The notes beneath the pieces were generated by a model. That model ran no database searches, was not told the DNA's origin, and was given only the letters and a program-made list of their open reading frames with translations. From Streblospio benedicti (Eukaryota; Annelida; Polychaeta; Spionida; Spionidae), in the NCBI GenBank assembly GCA_019095985.1, contig CM032662.1:36713038-36777037 (forward strand): 64,000 nt of DNA, given 5' to 3'. This document shows positions 24,901-32,071 of the stretch, one piece after another (within the stretch, counting starts at the first letter, position 1; each line of letters starts with the position of its first letter). A program made the translations under genes and the position numbers.

Positions 24901-27386
24901 ACATACCTGTCAATTCCTCCTCCTCTGTTTCATTGTTTGTGCTAAAAGGTAGACAACACTTTAATAACTTTGATAAATATCAAAAATAAGTATATGCAAT
25001 TCATCATTTGATAGTATTGAAAATTCAAGCAATTAACAGACCTGACATTGACCCAACCAGTATGTCGACCAGTGATGTATTTATAATCACCCACGTAAGT
25101 AATGCTACCATCCTGGCTGTAATGAGTTACCTGTGAGAAAATAAAATGTAATATTACATATTCTAATTCCTTAAAAAAAACACACTTTTTGTTGTAAATG
25201 TAAATGTGGTGGTTTATAGTCATGATTCTAGTGGTTAACACGTTTCAGGAGCAGTGTGCAACCAACCTGTTAGGAGGAAGTGTGCTGCACACCTACCATC
25301 AAACCTTCTGGTCACGAGTCCAACTCCCTAACCATTCGACCACGGAAGCGCACGCATTGCTCTTACTCTGGGTACATTTTGTGTGCCATCAGATTCAATG
25401 ATAGCAAACGAGTGAAAGAGGTTCCTTTTTTCACAACATTCATTTTTCATATCCAACTAGCCCCCCCACACCAAAGCCACACACACACACACAAAGCCCT
25501 AGCTGTCCTCTATTAGCATTTAAATATTTAAAATACAAAAATATAATTACCACAATACAAGTAATGAATGCTTTGCTATCGCCGCTGTTCCAGAACGTAA
25601 GAAATTCAATCCCTTGGTCAGTACGTTTGGCAGAATGTTGGATCGGCTCCTGATCTGCATCCTCTGTCACATTATACTCCCAGGCTTCAAGGCCGTGGTC
25701 AACCTAACACAACACAATCAATCATAATTCAATTCAGCGGATTCAAAACACCACCAAATCCTGGAAAGCAACCAGACTTTTTAAAAAGGAAGGTAGATGT
25801 ACTAGTTTGACAAATTTGCGCTGTGGTATGCTGAGCACACTCAATAAGGGACCGTTCAATATTTATGAGGAGGAAATTAAAAAGGGGGTGGGGGGCAACT
25901 TTGTACATGAAAATTGATGGCTCAATCAACTTTGTGCATGAAAAAAAAAGAGGGGTGGGGGTCACGGACTTTGTACAGAAATTTTCAGAAAAACCTCCGA
26001 CCTCCCCATAAATAATGAACGGTCCCTTTACAACGTTCAAAACGGCAAAATGTTGTTTTTACAAAATGTAGATAATCATTAGTTATACAGATATTTTCAC
26101 CTTATCGTGATTGTTGGGTAAAAAGGATGATGCAGTACCCGTTTGTGGTGGGTGAGCAGTGTAATAATTTCCGCCTTGAATTGAATGCTCGACTCATCTT
26201 CTGATTGGTGATAATAGACGTTTTCAATGGACGTGTCGTTCACCATAGAAAACTCCAAACTACAAAACATTGATACATTGGCATCAAATGGCATTCAACA
26301 TACAATGTATTTGAGACTATACACGTAATGATTCTCTCAATTTGTTAACTGCTTTTAACCAGAAAAAACCCCGCACGATTACATACCTTTTCCAGTTTGT
26401 GGCCAGTGCTCTAAACTGATTTTCATTACCTACATGTTTAAAATTGAAAATAATATCAACAAATGGCATAATCATTGACTAACTTATATTGTCTTATACA
26501 GTATGTCTTATCTTAGATAATTGGTAACAATTTAATCTAAATTAAATTTTGATTGAATCTAGAAAATGTATCCCCATTTCTTACCCGAGTCATTTTTGAC
26601 GTTGCTGATAAATGTCCAATATTAAGTCTACATCTTGTTGTAAACGATCCAGTAATTCTACAGGAATCAATGGTCACCTAAAATGCCATGTATTTTTATC
26701 ATTCTCGTATAACAATATATAAATTAAACTAATTTTAACATTTTATTTGAATTTAAAATGGAGAAAACACAAATAGAAAATAACTTCAAAACACCGCACG
26801 CACGCACTATGACTCAGTCACACAGAACGAACGAAACTGAGCTAGTGGATTGGTCTACGCATGCATATCTCTTATCTGATTGTCACGTAGATTAATCACC
26901 GATCACCGGCAATTCGCATTACTATAAACATGACAAATAAACGGATGAAAATATGGTTCGTAAACCCCCACAAAAAAACACACAAAAAAAACAAACAACA
27001 ACAAACAAAACAAACACACACAACAACACAAACAAACACACACACAAAAACACACAACACAAACACACACAAAAAAAACAAAATATTTGTTTCTTGTTAA
27101 TTAATTAAGGAGCTTCAAGATAATTAATACACGTTTTATGATTAAAAAAGATAATCTAGACTATGTTCTAGTGGCTTTGCGCAAACCACGATAAAAGCAC
27201 GCACATTACTTGATAAACTTAAAGAACCAATTGATACCTACATCAGATGTGATTTCAATTGTTTCTGTTGTTCACGAGTCCATGTCCAATAAAATTATAG
27301 CTGTATGAAAAGTCTGGTAGAAAAGGATGCTGTTCTAGACTTGTGGATGAGATAATTGCTACTGCTAACAGCAGGAGCAACAACAT
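461..27386 (-). CDS. Very long multi-exon gene: lipid-transfer-protein-like N-terminus, PAN-like and beta-sandwich-like C-terminus
   Basis: About 40 minus-strand exon candidates with plausible splice sites run from a signal-peptide exon near 27386 to at least 461, where the model may leave the window. The first third resembles the large lipid transfer protein superfamily (vitellogenin, apolipophorin, MTP), secreted or ER proteins that carry lipid. The middle is not recognised. The low-coordinate third has a PAN/apple-like exon and repeated extracellular sandwich-like exons. I see no second signal peptide or terminal exon in between, so one gene is the simplest reading, but two adjacent genes cannot be excluded. 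Several exons carry a single frame break, and roughly 2 kb in the middle is duplicated. The lipid-transfer assignment is moderately firm; the single-gene model is an inference. Confidence 0.5.
2711..2898. repeat. 94-bp tandem duplication in an intron
   Basis: Two copies in direct repeat, 2711-2804 and 2805-2898, both beginning AGCTGTTTCTATTGAG and diverging only near their ends (GGTTTTAGGTAGAAC against GGTTACAGCTAGAAC). It lies in an intron of the minus-strand gene and breaks no exon. The near-identity suggests a recent event. Confidence 0.85.
3365..3440 (-). repeat. tRNA-like (SINE head) fragment
   Basis: Read on the minus strand, the segment has a box-A-like TTGGTCAGTTATC and a box-B-like GTGGATTCAAATCCCAC, the arrangement of a tRNA-derived SINE promoter. 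The T-stem has a mismatch and no acceptor stem closes properly, so I do not call a working tRNA gene. Confidence 0.45.
3456..3625. repeat. Copy of a short inverted-repeat element with tRNA-like core
   Basis: It carries GCTTGGGATGATGGTATCAT, a box-B-like GAGTTCAAGTCCCGCC, then CACTTGATATAGTCAAATGG, and ends GGAGCTTGC...GTGAGAGTAG. The same modules recur at 11203-11457, 30788-30850 and 47217-47414. In this copy the left terminal repeat is missing. Confidence 0.6.
4190..4915 (-). mobile_element. 5'-truncated LINE, reverse transcriptase C-terminal part
   Basis: Minus-strand frames encode the end of a reverse transcriptase and the segment after it: MNVKKTKVMLV, then FKYLGQQITEDGRCEVEVK, and further on KGRPRRQWTTDILEWLGV. 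The conserved K-x-K-x-M-x-V and F-K-Y-L-G are typical of LINE RT thumb regions. The frame shifts between 4500 and 4625, and position 4882 is a single unknown base. The 5' part, including endonuclease and RT fingers, is absent. It sits in an intron of the minus-strand gene. Confidence 0.8.
5176..5444 (-). CDS. PAN/apple-like exon of the long minus-strand gene
   Basis: The exon is bounded by TTTGTTTCAG and a GGTATG donor. Its first half, SLSAKHDYDCAQKCIDF then CVSFDYEYETENC, has the spaced cysteines of a PAN/apple module, which binds proteins or carbohydrates outside the cell. The second half, LIHGEVYYINIHLTNNLG, matches the strand seen in extracellular sandwich repeats (HG-x-x-YY-x-x-x-x-x-TN). 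It is open throughout, about 90 residues. The PAN call rests on cysteine spacing alone. Confidence 0.6.
5705..7114 (-). CDS. Four consecutive exons, unrecognised extracellular region
   Basis: Exons 6821-7114, 6437-6505, 6164-6346 and 5705-5820 are all open and have clean splice sites. The first is 98 codons long (KDEEKYTKGFFKLYECF, then PAYLLQIGLYNYASELN) and has no methionine start, so it is a true internal exon. The following ones read MVPWTTSQTGIPLHFTLKARD, DDETVLQCELPTYDM with SASVIVIDDSPIISQSAAVG, and AVNWHDFELEKNPIN. They precede the PAN-like exon. The sequence looks like beta-rich extracellular protein, but I do not recognise the family. Confidence 0.55.
7520..8062 (-). CDS. Two short exons of the long minus-strand gene
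   Basis: Exon about 7949-8062 starts after TATTTCAG and reads GGTITGFYIIDNAEFIPILP; its second half makes sense only one frame over (RFGDIYTLQRHC), so one base is probably gained or lost. Exon about 7520-7609 reads ARSVGEGDCLGLGISFSGKD with several cysteines. No family is recognised. Interval 8063-9019 is intron with nothing clear. Confidence 0.4.
9020..9120 (-). CDS. Short exon of the long minus-strand gene
   Basis: Bounded by TATTGACAG and GTAAAG, it reads NIRKSFPKGRISLRFEAIAI, an alternating beta pattern like its neighbours. No motif identifies it. Confidence 0.45.
9233..9685 (-). repeat. Nearly complete tRNA-derived SINE
   Basis: Read on the minus strand, it starts with GGTCCTCAGTGGTCCAGTGG, a box-A-like head, has a box-B-like GTGAGTTCGCGGCC about 50 bases on, then a body with AATAAATATTACTTGACTTG at the end. 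The 3' end is a short (CTTGA)n array, at 9234-9253 on the plus strand. Head, body and simple-repeat tail are the usual order for a SINE that borrows LINE machinery through a shared 3' end. It lies beside another tail-like sequence at about 9163-9190, so it may be nested in an older repeat. Confidence 0.7.
10245..12848 (-). CDS. Central exons of the long minus-strand gene
   Basis: Exons, upstream first, are 12690-12848 (KSEVMKRKDIDIEGKYIPSD, lysine and acid rich), 12456-12553, about 12010-12149, about 11608-11719 (DPEKYSNYHLHQLLDC), 10950-11141 (ECGLVMGSSTIVEMISADC), 10758-10844, 10555-10659 (SLSISVKSCSSLNLFCSKE) and 10245-10423 (NIPLKVFLRILNKLGESIF, amphipathic helix). Most have AG/GT borders. 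The exon at 12010-12149 meets an in-frame stop before any convincing donor. No known domain is recognised. The mix of beta strands with paired cysteines and one helical exon would suit a secreted protein. Confidence 0.5.
11203..11457. repeat. Foldback copy of the short tRNA-like-core element
   Basis: Left arm 11203-11305 and right arm 11350-11457 are inverted copies of one another, both containing TAGCTTCCATTTGACTATAT and the terminal TACTCTCA/TGAGAGTA. The loop carries the tRNA-like core seen in the other copies (CTCACGACCCC). It lies in an intron. Confidence 0.75.
12208..12293. repeat. Small palindromic hairpin
   Basis: AAAAGATTAGGTTTAGAT is followed after about 28 bases by ATCTAAACCTAATCTTTT. 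The perfect 18-bp inverted repeat with AT-rich flanks looks like the remains of a tiny foldback element in an intron. Confidence 0.75.
13456..14432. mobile_element. Head-to-head pair of MITE units (foldback)
   Basis: Two units of about 485 bp face each other. The outer ends are AAGGTTATGCTCAG and CTGAGCATAACCTT. The junction at 13922-13958 is a tight palindrome around CTTTAGTTAAAG, made of the inner ends CTGAGCATTATCTT. TA flanks both outer ends, suggesting a TA target as in Tc1/mariner-type MITEs. The related site in copy B (near 16318) has no insertion. No coding capacity. Confidence 0.8.
14700..15300 (+). mobile_element. Insertion with hammerhead-like motif and LINE-like 3' tail
   Basis: This stretch is absent from the aligned place in copy B. 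It includes the ribozyme-like motif at 14963-15009 and, near 15280, the tail AATAAATCAATCAATCAAA, a simple-repeat end common to retroelements. No open frame is convincing. It may be a non-autonomous retroelement or two nested ones. Confidence 0.5.
14963..15009 (+). ncRNA. Hammerhead-ribozyme-like motif
   Basis: Read 5' to 3': TTTTAGCT (14963-14970), CTGATGA (14971-14977), one extra G, stem II GAAC/GTTC (14979-14982 with 14988-14991, loop TTTAT), GAAA (14992-14995), a self-complementary GCGC, then T and C at 15000-15001 (the expected cleavage position), then AGCAAAA, which pairs with the first strand apart from one mismatch. All conserved core bases are present in order. The extra G after CTGATGA is non-standard. 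Hammerheads with very short stem III are known from Penelope-like elements and retrozymes. Activity is not shown. Confidence 0.5.
15821..15920. other. Assembly gap, 100 N
   Basis: Exactly 100 unknown bases. The length is the usual placeholder for an unsized gap. It falls at the junction of the two duplicated segments. Confidence 0.99.
17042..17600. mobile_element. Non-autonomous element with inverted terminal repeats
   Basis: Absent from copy A at the matching place (near 15594). Its ends are inverted: GGAGACTTAATTGGGAAATT at about 17067 and AATTTCCAAATTAAGTCTCC near 17490-17509, with further matching sequence (AATAGACT/ATCTATTTC) inside. A hammerhead-like motif and a run of As lie close to the right repeat. 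The layout recalls Penelope-like elements, whose terminal repeats can be inverted and can hold hammerheads. No protein is encoded. Confidence 0.5.
17408..17434 (+). ncRNA. Degenerate hammerhead-like motif
   Basis: CTGAAGA (one change from CTGATGA), one extra G, stem II GACAC/GTGTC with loop TCAT, then GAAAC. It shares with the motif at 14963 the extra G before stem II. Stems I and III are not convincing, so it is probably inactive. Confidence 0.35.
18021..22073 (-). CDS. Exons following the lipid-transfer helical domain
   Basis: Exons, upstream first: 21912-22073 (ENEAYTRYYVNDGTRVDLAL), 21493-21592 (DRMQDFATRLDDDLDSMTTK), 21168-21409 (LLFLTPQEIVDHFLQKDSLH), 20730-20959 (DFESIIGKINNQGDFLREGG), 20560-20629, 20261-20379 (DVRGLMGVINNLIDETDQAP), 19974-20087, 19616-19716 (VTLSAIASLFHNATLLVEEV), 18530-18674 (MKDFEVTLEMLSDKQAMLQK) and 18021-18171. 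Eight of the ten are open with good splice sites; 18530-18674 contains one in-frame TGA and 18021-18171 changes frame near its end. The sequence is helix-rich, hydrophobic and acidic. I recognise no named domain; lipid-transfer proteins continue into variable lipid-binding sheets at this point. Confidence 0.6.
22475..24752 (-). CDS. Alpha-helical (Vitellogenin_N-type) exons
   Basis: Exons, upstream first: 24717-24752 (NMMAELYLVNKR), 24446-24597 (DWQMTSFADFLILAHNWEKR), 23908-24236 (EEVLVSLSLLDTDVSQSKVI), 23753-23792, 23472-23588 (ACLSLGSVLSKYNEEHH), 23122-23300 (TVLLDSLHNSAHPTSKDVLL and WRYSAVNALKHH) and 22475-22605 (ALLNVSLTDDHHV). In vitellogenin and MTP the helical horseshoe has this order: a sequence like ALGSLVHKYC, then LLxALGNAGxPxS, then RxxAVxAL, then LLxVxxxxxExxxRxxAY. 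The exon lengths total about 310 residues, right for this domain. Frame breaks occur near 24110 and near 22550. The domain binds lipid and, in MTP, a disulfide isomerase partner. Confidence 0.7.
22735..23072. repeat. MITE with GATGGGTGCAATA ends
   Basis: Left end GATGGGTGCAATA and right end TATTGCACCCATC are inverted. The right side continues to CCCTGG, giving a CAGGGATGGG start like many hAT elements. The interior repeats short AAGTATTGCAATACTT palindromes several times. No target duplication is clear. It lies in an intron. Confidence 0.6.
24907..26677 (-). CDS. N-terminal beta-sheet exons of the lipid-transfer-like protein
   Basis: Exons, upstream first: 26585-26677 (VTIDSCRITGSFTTRC), 26387-26429 (NENQFRALATNWK), 26139-26259 (LEFSMVNDTSIENVYYHQSE), 25551-25703 (VDHGLEAWEYNVTEDADQE), 25042-25130 (THYSQDGSITYVGDYKY) and 24907-24941 (NNETEEEELT). 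All are open with AG/GT borders. The D-S-C in the first resembles the T-x-x-x-C strand of this superfamily, and the strand-turn pattern of the rest fits the N-sheet. About 100 or more residues usual for the family between the signal-peptide exon and 26677 are not seen. Confidence 0.6.
25210..25352 (-). repeat. tRNA-derived SINE head
   Basis: Read on the minus strand: GTGGTCGAATGGTTAGGGAG (box A and D-arm like), then GGACTCGTGACC and GGTTTGATGGTAGG (box B like), with spacing close to a tRNA of the Ser/Leu type. The body beyond about 25210 is not clear. Intronic. Confidence 0.6.
25846..26028. repeat. MITE with AAGGGACCGTTCA ends
   Basis: AAGGGACCGTTCAATATTTA at the left mirrors AAGGGACCGTTCATTATTTA read in from the right. 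The 183-bp interior is G-rich with two similar blocks containing ACTTTGTRCATGAAAA. No coding sequence; target duplication not clear. Confidence 0.8.
26960..27085. repeat. Imperfect CA/AAC-rich simple repeat
   Basis: A stretch of CACACAAAAA, AACAACAAAC and similar words in the first intron of the long gene. It gives a spurious cysteine and valine rich frame on the minus strand. Confidence 0.9.
27238..27386 (-). CDS. First coding exon with signal peptide
   Basis: The ATG at 27386 is followed by LLLLLLAVAIISSTSLEQ, a textbook signal peptide with a small-residue cleavage site, then FLPDFSYSYNFIGHGLV. Lipid-transfer proteins begin their mature chain with a similar tyrosine-rich strand (Y-x-Y-x-x-x-G). 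The frame meets a stop just before the GTATCA donor; reading one frame over gives TTETIEITSDV, which fits better, so one base is probably wrong or lost. I chose this start because of the signal peptide and because no exon lies convincingly upstream. Confidence 0.65.
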
Positions 27387-27952
27387 GGTTATTTGTCAAA
27401 GCAAAGTGGCGTATATCTTGCAATGCTAACCGTCATTACAATTGATACATCATTAAAACACAATTTTTCTTTTATAGCAAAGTTAAGTTGTAGGTGTGTG
27501 CGCGTGTTACTAGTCTAAGCGTTAAAGTGGGTGGGATGGCAATAATACAAAATGTATAGGCTTATCAATTTATCAGTCACGAATTAAATGAATATCACAA
27601 ACGTTACAACTGCCTGGGTCATTTGGTTTCATTTGTTTTCTATTGCACAAAAGTATTTTACCTTCATGGTCAGGTCCGTAGGAAGCTTAAAATCACAATA
27701 TGAAACGAATAACTGATTTGTAATTATCTTTTGTTTGCATGATCCAAGTATTTGTAATTAAAAAAAGTATAATCCTCGGGTAGAATATTTGTATTAATTG
27801 TTTATGCCAACAAATCAACAAAATACTATATTTCAAAGTAATACAAACGAATAACAAAACCTATGTCCAACCTATAATACAGTTGCTTCATCTATCACCT
27901 ATCATTATTTTTACTGCAGTACTGCAACCCATCTCCCACCGCTTCCCACTTA
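27387..27952. other. Upstream intergenic sequence
   Basis: AT-rich, no open frame of note. It should hold the promoter of the minus-strand gene, but I see no certain TATA box or other site. Confidence 0.5.
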
Positions 27953-28286
27953 GGGACGGTGCAATTTTACCAGGCAGGGGGACCGGCATTTGGCAGGGGA
28001 CAGGTACTTTTTTCAAGGTGCGAAGTAGGGGGACCTGATGATTTTTCATTCTCGTTGGGCATGGGGCGTCTACTTTTTTTCAGCTGCTGAAATCCCACTT
28101 TTTGACGTGAGCGAATCGCTACAAATTATTCACACGTATATTCATGGGAGGGACGTGGATTTTTTTTGAATAAAAGGTCATGGGACAGGTTTTTTTTCAT
28201 CACATCAGCATGGGACAAGACCTTTTGTCAGACAAATTTTTTCGATATGCACTGGTCCACCTGCCTGGTAAATATTGCACCGTCCC
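27953..28286. mobile_element. Harbinger-like MITE, copy 1
   Basis: The ends are GGGACGGTGCAATTTTACCA and its inverse TGGTAAATATTGCACCGTCCC. TTA flanks both sides (27950-27952 and 28287-28289), matching the 3-bp TWA target of PIF/Harbinger elements with GGG ends. It is 334 bp, non-coding, and G-rich at the left (AGGGGGACC words). An inverted copy lies at 39207-39543. Confidence 0.85.
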
Positions 28287-28639
28287 TTATATACACCCAT
28301 CAACCTATACCCACCACTAGCTGATCCAACTCCGGCTTCTAACTACCACTGTCTGAACAGTAGACCCCGTGCCTTCCCTCTCCAGTTCTGACAACCCGCT
28401 ACTGCTGCTTGTTCTGAGAGCACTTGCCCATGTATTGACTGCACCATCCCGTGTTTTGAAAGCGCCCTGACTGCACCCCCCAATCCCCACAACTTGATAG
28501 TACTTTTTCTAACACAACCTACCTCCCACCCTGATTGGAACAAAGCCCTGTATTGAGTTAACTTATTAATAACCCTCATTCAACTGGCTAATCTATGACC
28601 AGTCCCTAATAAGACACCCCTATCGTACCTTCTCAACCA

Positions 28640-29540
28640 ATCACTAACGTGCAATTCCGGCATACATTGGAGAATGATTTTTTAAAGGGTCAGAGGAAAT
28701 TAAATGTGAAGTGTTTTGTCACTTCGATTCTCTCTTTGACTGGGGTAAGATATGGAACCTCAAGTTCAATTGTGACCAAGTGTAATATTCTCCATCTTGC
28801 TAGACAGACCAAGAGACCTGTTCGCTTCTGTATCTTAGGCGGTGAGATCATTAGTTCTGTCCCTGAGAACCAATATGTATAACTTTATCACCCACCACTG
28901 TTTGAAACAAAAGTCTATGGGTGTCACATTGTTAAACAACTATGGGGCCTGGTCTTTCCAGTGGAAGCCTAACATCTTGGAGACAGTGTCTCGTGCCAAC
29001 CAACGTCTGGTTTCCTACATAAAAATCTCCTGTGTTCACCTTATAGACCAAGACAGACCGCTTCATAACATGGGACGTTAGTTAGATCATCCTTAAGTAT
29101 TGTGGGATTATTTTGGACCCATCTGTCAAGGATGAAGTGGGTTCATTGGAAATTATATAGAGCCGTCCAGCGCATTGGGCCAGGGAATCATTTTGTTCAC
29201 AGCCCTACTACCTTTTGGCTGGATAAATTTGGTGGGCCTGCGGCGCAGCCAACGTCCGTGTCTTCTCTACAAGATTCTGCACGGAGCTGGACAAGAATCT
29301 CGGCTGGTGGTAGATAAGACAACTGTGGAAGCTGACGGTATTAAGGACGATTCCGCAGTGAAGAAATATTAACTCGGAAACTCTCGCTGCCGACTTTATT
29401 ACAACCTTTACAACCCTTTAGAGTCGGCTATCTGCCAACCCCTAGGCAGAACACGCACCCTCCATCCATCGCGCATTGTCTCATCAGAGGGGAGGACGGT
29501 CCCCATTCCTGGGAGCTGGCTAATTTGTGAATTATTTAGC
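28640..29540 (+). mobile_element. Broken LINE, reverse transcriptase C-terminal region
   Basis: Shifting plus-strand frames read VTLLNNYGAWSFQWKPNIL, then ANQRLVSYIKISC, then (other frame) LKYCGIIWTHLSRMKW, and LRRSQRPCLLYKILHG. This is the usual order after LINE RT catalytic motifs in CR1/L2/Rex-type elements: LGV, then ANRxLxxIxR, then LEYxxxxWDP, then RRxRxCxLYKIxHG. At least three frame changes; the endonuclease and RT core are missing. Confidence 0.75.
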
Positions 29541-30099
29541 CAGATCCAGATCAGATCCGGGTATTATCATTGAGTAACGCGCTGGGTCAAATACAAACGT
29601 GTGCATAAACGAAATATTAAGCCAGTGACATAAAAAAATACACGACAGAAATAGAAAAAATAATCAACTAACAATAGGCTTACGACTAAATTTTTGCTGA
29701 GGCACAAGTACTTCCTACTTCCTTGCGATAAAAAAGAAAATAAAACTCGCGTGTTTAACTCAAGTATAGGAATAAATCTCTTTAAAAAAAATTATCAATA
29801 CCATGATAGCTGACTGTCAATATGTACCATCAATCCAAAAATAAAACAAATGTCCTGAAAATGCTTTTGATTAAGGCCATTACATGTTATAAATTATAAG
29901 TTTATCATCCATCCCTCATAAATGAATCATAAGTATGATATTGGTATCATTGTTGTTTTAGTTGCCAGTTTTGTTCGACACGTCTACAATCAGTTTACCT
30001 ATAGGATCAGCGGGTTGTCATGTTTGGTGCAAAGTAGTAGCGCAACCTGGTCCCTCATTCCTTCGGGGAAGTAGGGCCTTTTAAAACTCTTTTTGTTTG
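29541..30099. other. Intergenic, nothing recognised
   Basis: AT-rich sequence without convincing exons or repeats. Confidence 0.5.
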
Positions 30100-30490
30100 T
30101 GTGAAAATTATAAGTATAAGTATAATTATATTTATTTCGGAAACAAGTCCATAGAATTAATTAAAAATAGATACAATGTATACAGATGAATAACATTATC
30201 ACAAATGTTCCTTAAAACAGGAGTTCATACCATTTACAGCCAATATTACTGCTGTAAATAAAAAATTGAGAAGATAAACATGCTTTGACTAGACTATTTT
30301 CACTTTGAAATAAGCGACTCTAAATCTGTATATTGCTTTTCTCATAAGTATGTTAAAACGATCAATATTCTTATTTAAAAAGTTCTGAGAAACACTACAT
30401 CTTAAAAAGAGCTCTAAAAACATTGTTGTATGCAACGGACACTTTCTTATAACTACTCTTACTATAAGATGCCCATAACTGCCCAGATGT
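30100..30490 (-). mobile_element. LINE 3' remnant
   Basis: Minus strand, in changing frames: YKKVSVAYNNVFRALF, NIDRFNILMRKAIYRF and SENSLVKACLSSQFF. This matches the tail of LINE proteins with V-A-Y-N-x-x-x-R. It ends in an AATAAATATAATTATAC-like simple tail near 30105. The CA array at 30507-30732 adjoins its 5' break. Confidence 0.6.
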
Positions 30491-30506
30491 AAAACAACAG
30501 TAAAAC

Positions 30507-30734
<228 letters not shown>

Positions 30735-30787
30735 TTTATACTTCTCTCTCACACACATCTCTTTTAGCTATCATATTTCTACCAACG

Positions 30788-30850
30788 ATAGATATAGCTG
30801 AAGACAGGTTTTACAACCCTAAGCTTCCATTTGACTATATCAAGTGGCCC
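30788..30850 (-). repeat. Fragment of the tRNA-like-core element
   Basis: It contains AGCTTCCATTTGACTATATC and AAGTGGCCCTGG, as in the copies at 3456, 11203 and 47217, in reverse orientation to the first. Confidence 0.6.
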
Positions 30851-32071
30851 TGGTTTTATACTATAATGTAAATAAATTTTCATTTAATAATTTGCCAAAA
30901 GTCTTCTTTATACTTTCTACTGATCACAATAGCGTAGAGGACAATTAATATGCTGTGTCATTAAACAAGAACTGATATATTAATGTTGTAAAACTACTAA
31001 ACAAAATGAGTCTCGACTACAGAGTGGGCGAGCATAGTTATCAACCGTGAACTTAATTACCAGGATCTTAATTACTTGGGATTTACCATATCTACTAAAA
31101 AAACAAATATATTATGAAAAAACATGATGTAGACGTCACTCATGCCTCTCGCCACATTGCCACTGATACGAAAAACACTATAAATGATAAGATGTTGACA
31201 TCAGATGCATCGCATGTTTTTTGCAGTTTATCCATACGGATTGATAAAAGTAGAATGTAGTAAGTGATCATATTGAAAAATGAAGATTCATCTGTACTGC
31301 CTCGTTTGTTCTGTTTGCGCCGAATGCGTGTTAGCGAAAGGTGCTTCTGGCAGAAACTTTTTATTTGACTGCAGTTACCTGGCAGAATTATCATTGCATA
31401 TGCATGAACCTCTGCTGGTGGGTTGGGGGATGTGGGATAATTAGCCCCCACCCCCACCCCCATGCTTTTGCTTAGCTTGGCTGTTGACCAAAAATTATAT
31501 TTTTCTTCAGTAAAGTATTTCCAACTTTTGGAAGACGAACATTATATTTGCATAGCCACCTTCCTAGAATCAATTTAAATGAATTTAATTTCTTTATTTC
31601 ATATTAAAAGAATTTGTAAACAGAAATAATACAATAAAAATACATCCATACACATATCATGAATGCCATTTACCATTTAATTGCATAAGTTGGGTGTTGG
31701 TAAAAACAACACGCTAGATACAATACTTCTATCGAATTAATATCGCATCTGTGGAATCTTTCTCCTTTAATAAAACGTTTACGGTATATACCCCCAGCTA
31801 TTATTAATCATTGAACATGGAACCATGACACTATCACTTCTATTTTGATGGCAAATGAAAAGAAACAGTGGAGTAGACAAATAGAAGCTATTATTGAGAA
31901 AATTGAATATCTAGGGGGGGCAGGGGGGGGCGCAAAGGGCATGCGCCCTACTTTTTCGCTCAAAAACATTTCATTTTTTGGTATGTCCAGTTTCGACCAT
32001 ACTTATGAAACCCATGAGATCCGGCCCTGTTACCAAAATCTGGGTCTGCCAGTGTGTGTTTGTTTGTTTAG
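30851..32071. other. Intergenic or upstream intron, nothing firm
   Basis: Includes C/G homopolymer patches at 31446-31460 and 31914-31931. No exon supported. Confidence 0.45.

Noticed and set aside
26896-27081. Cys/Val/Phe-rich minus-strand frame
   Set aside because: Produced by the CA/AAC simple repeat in the first intron.
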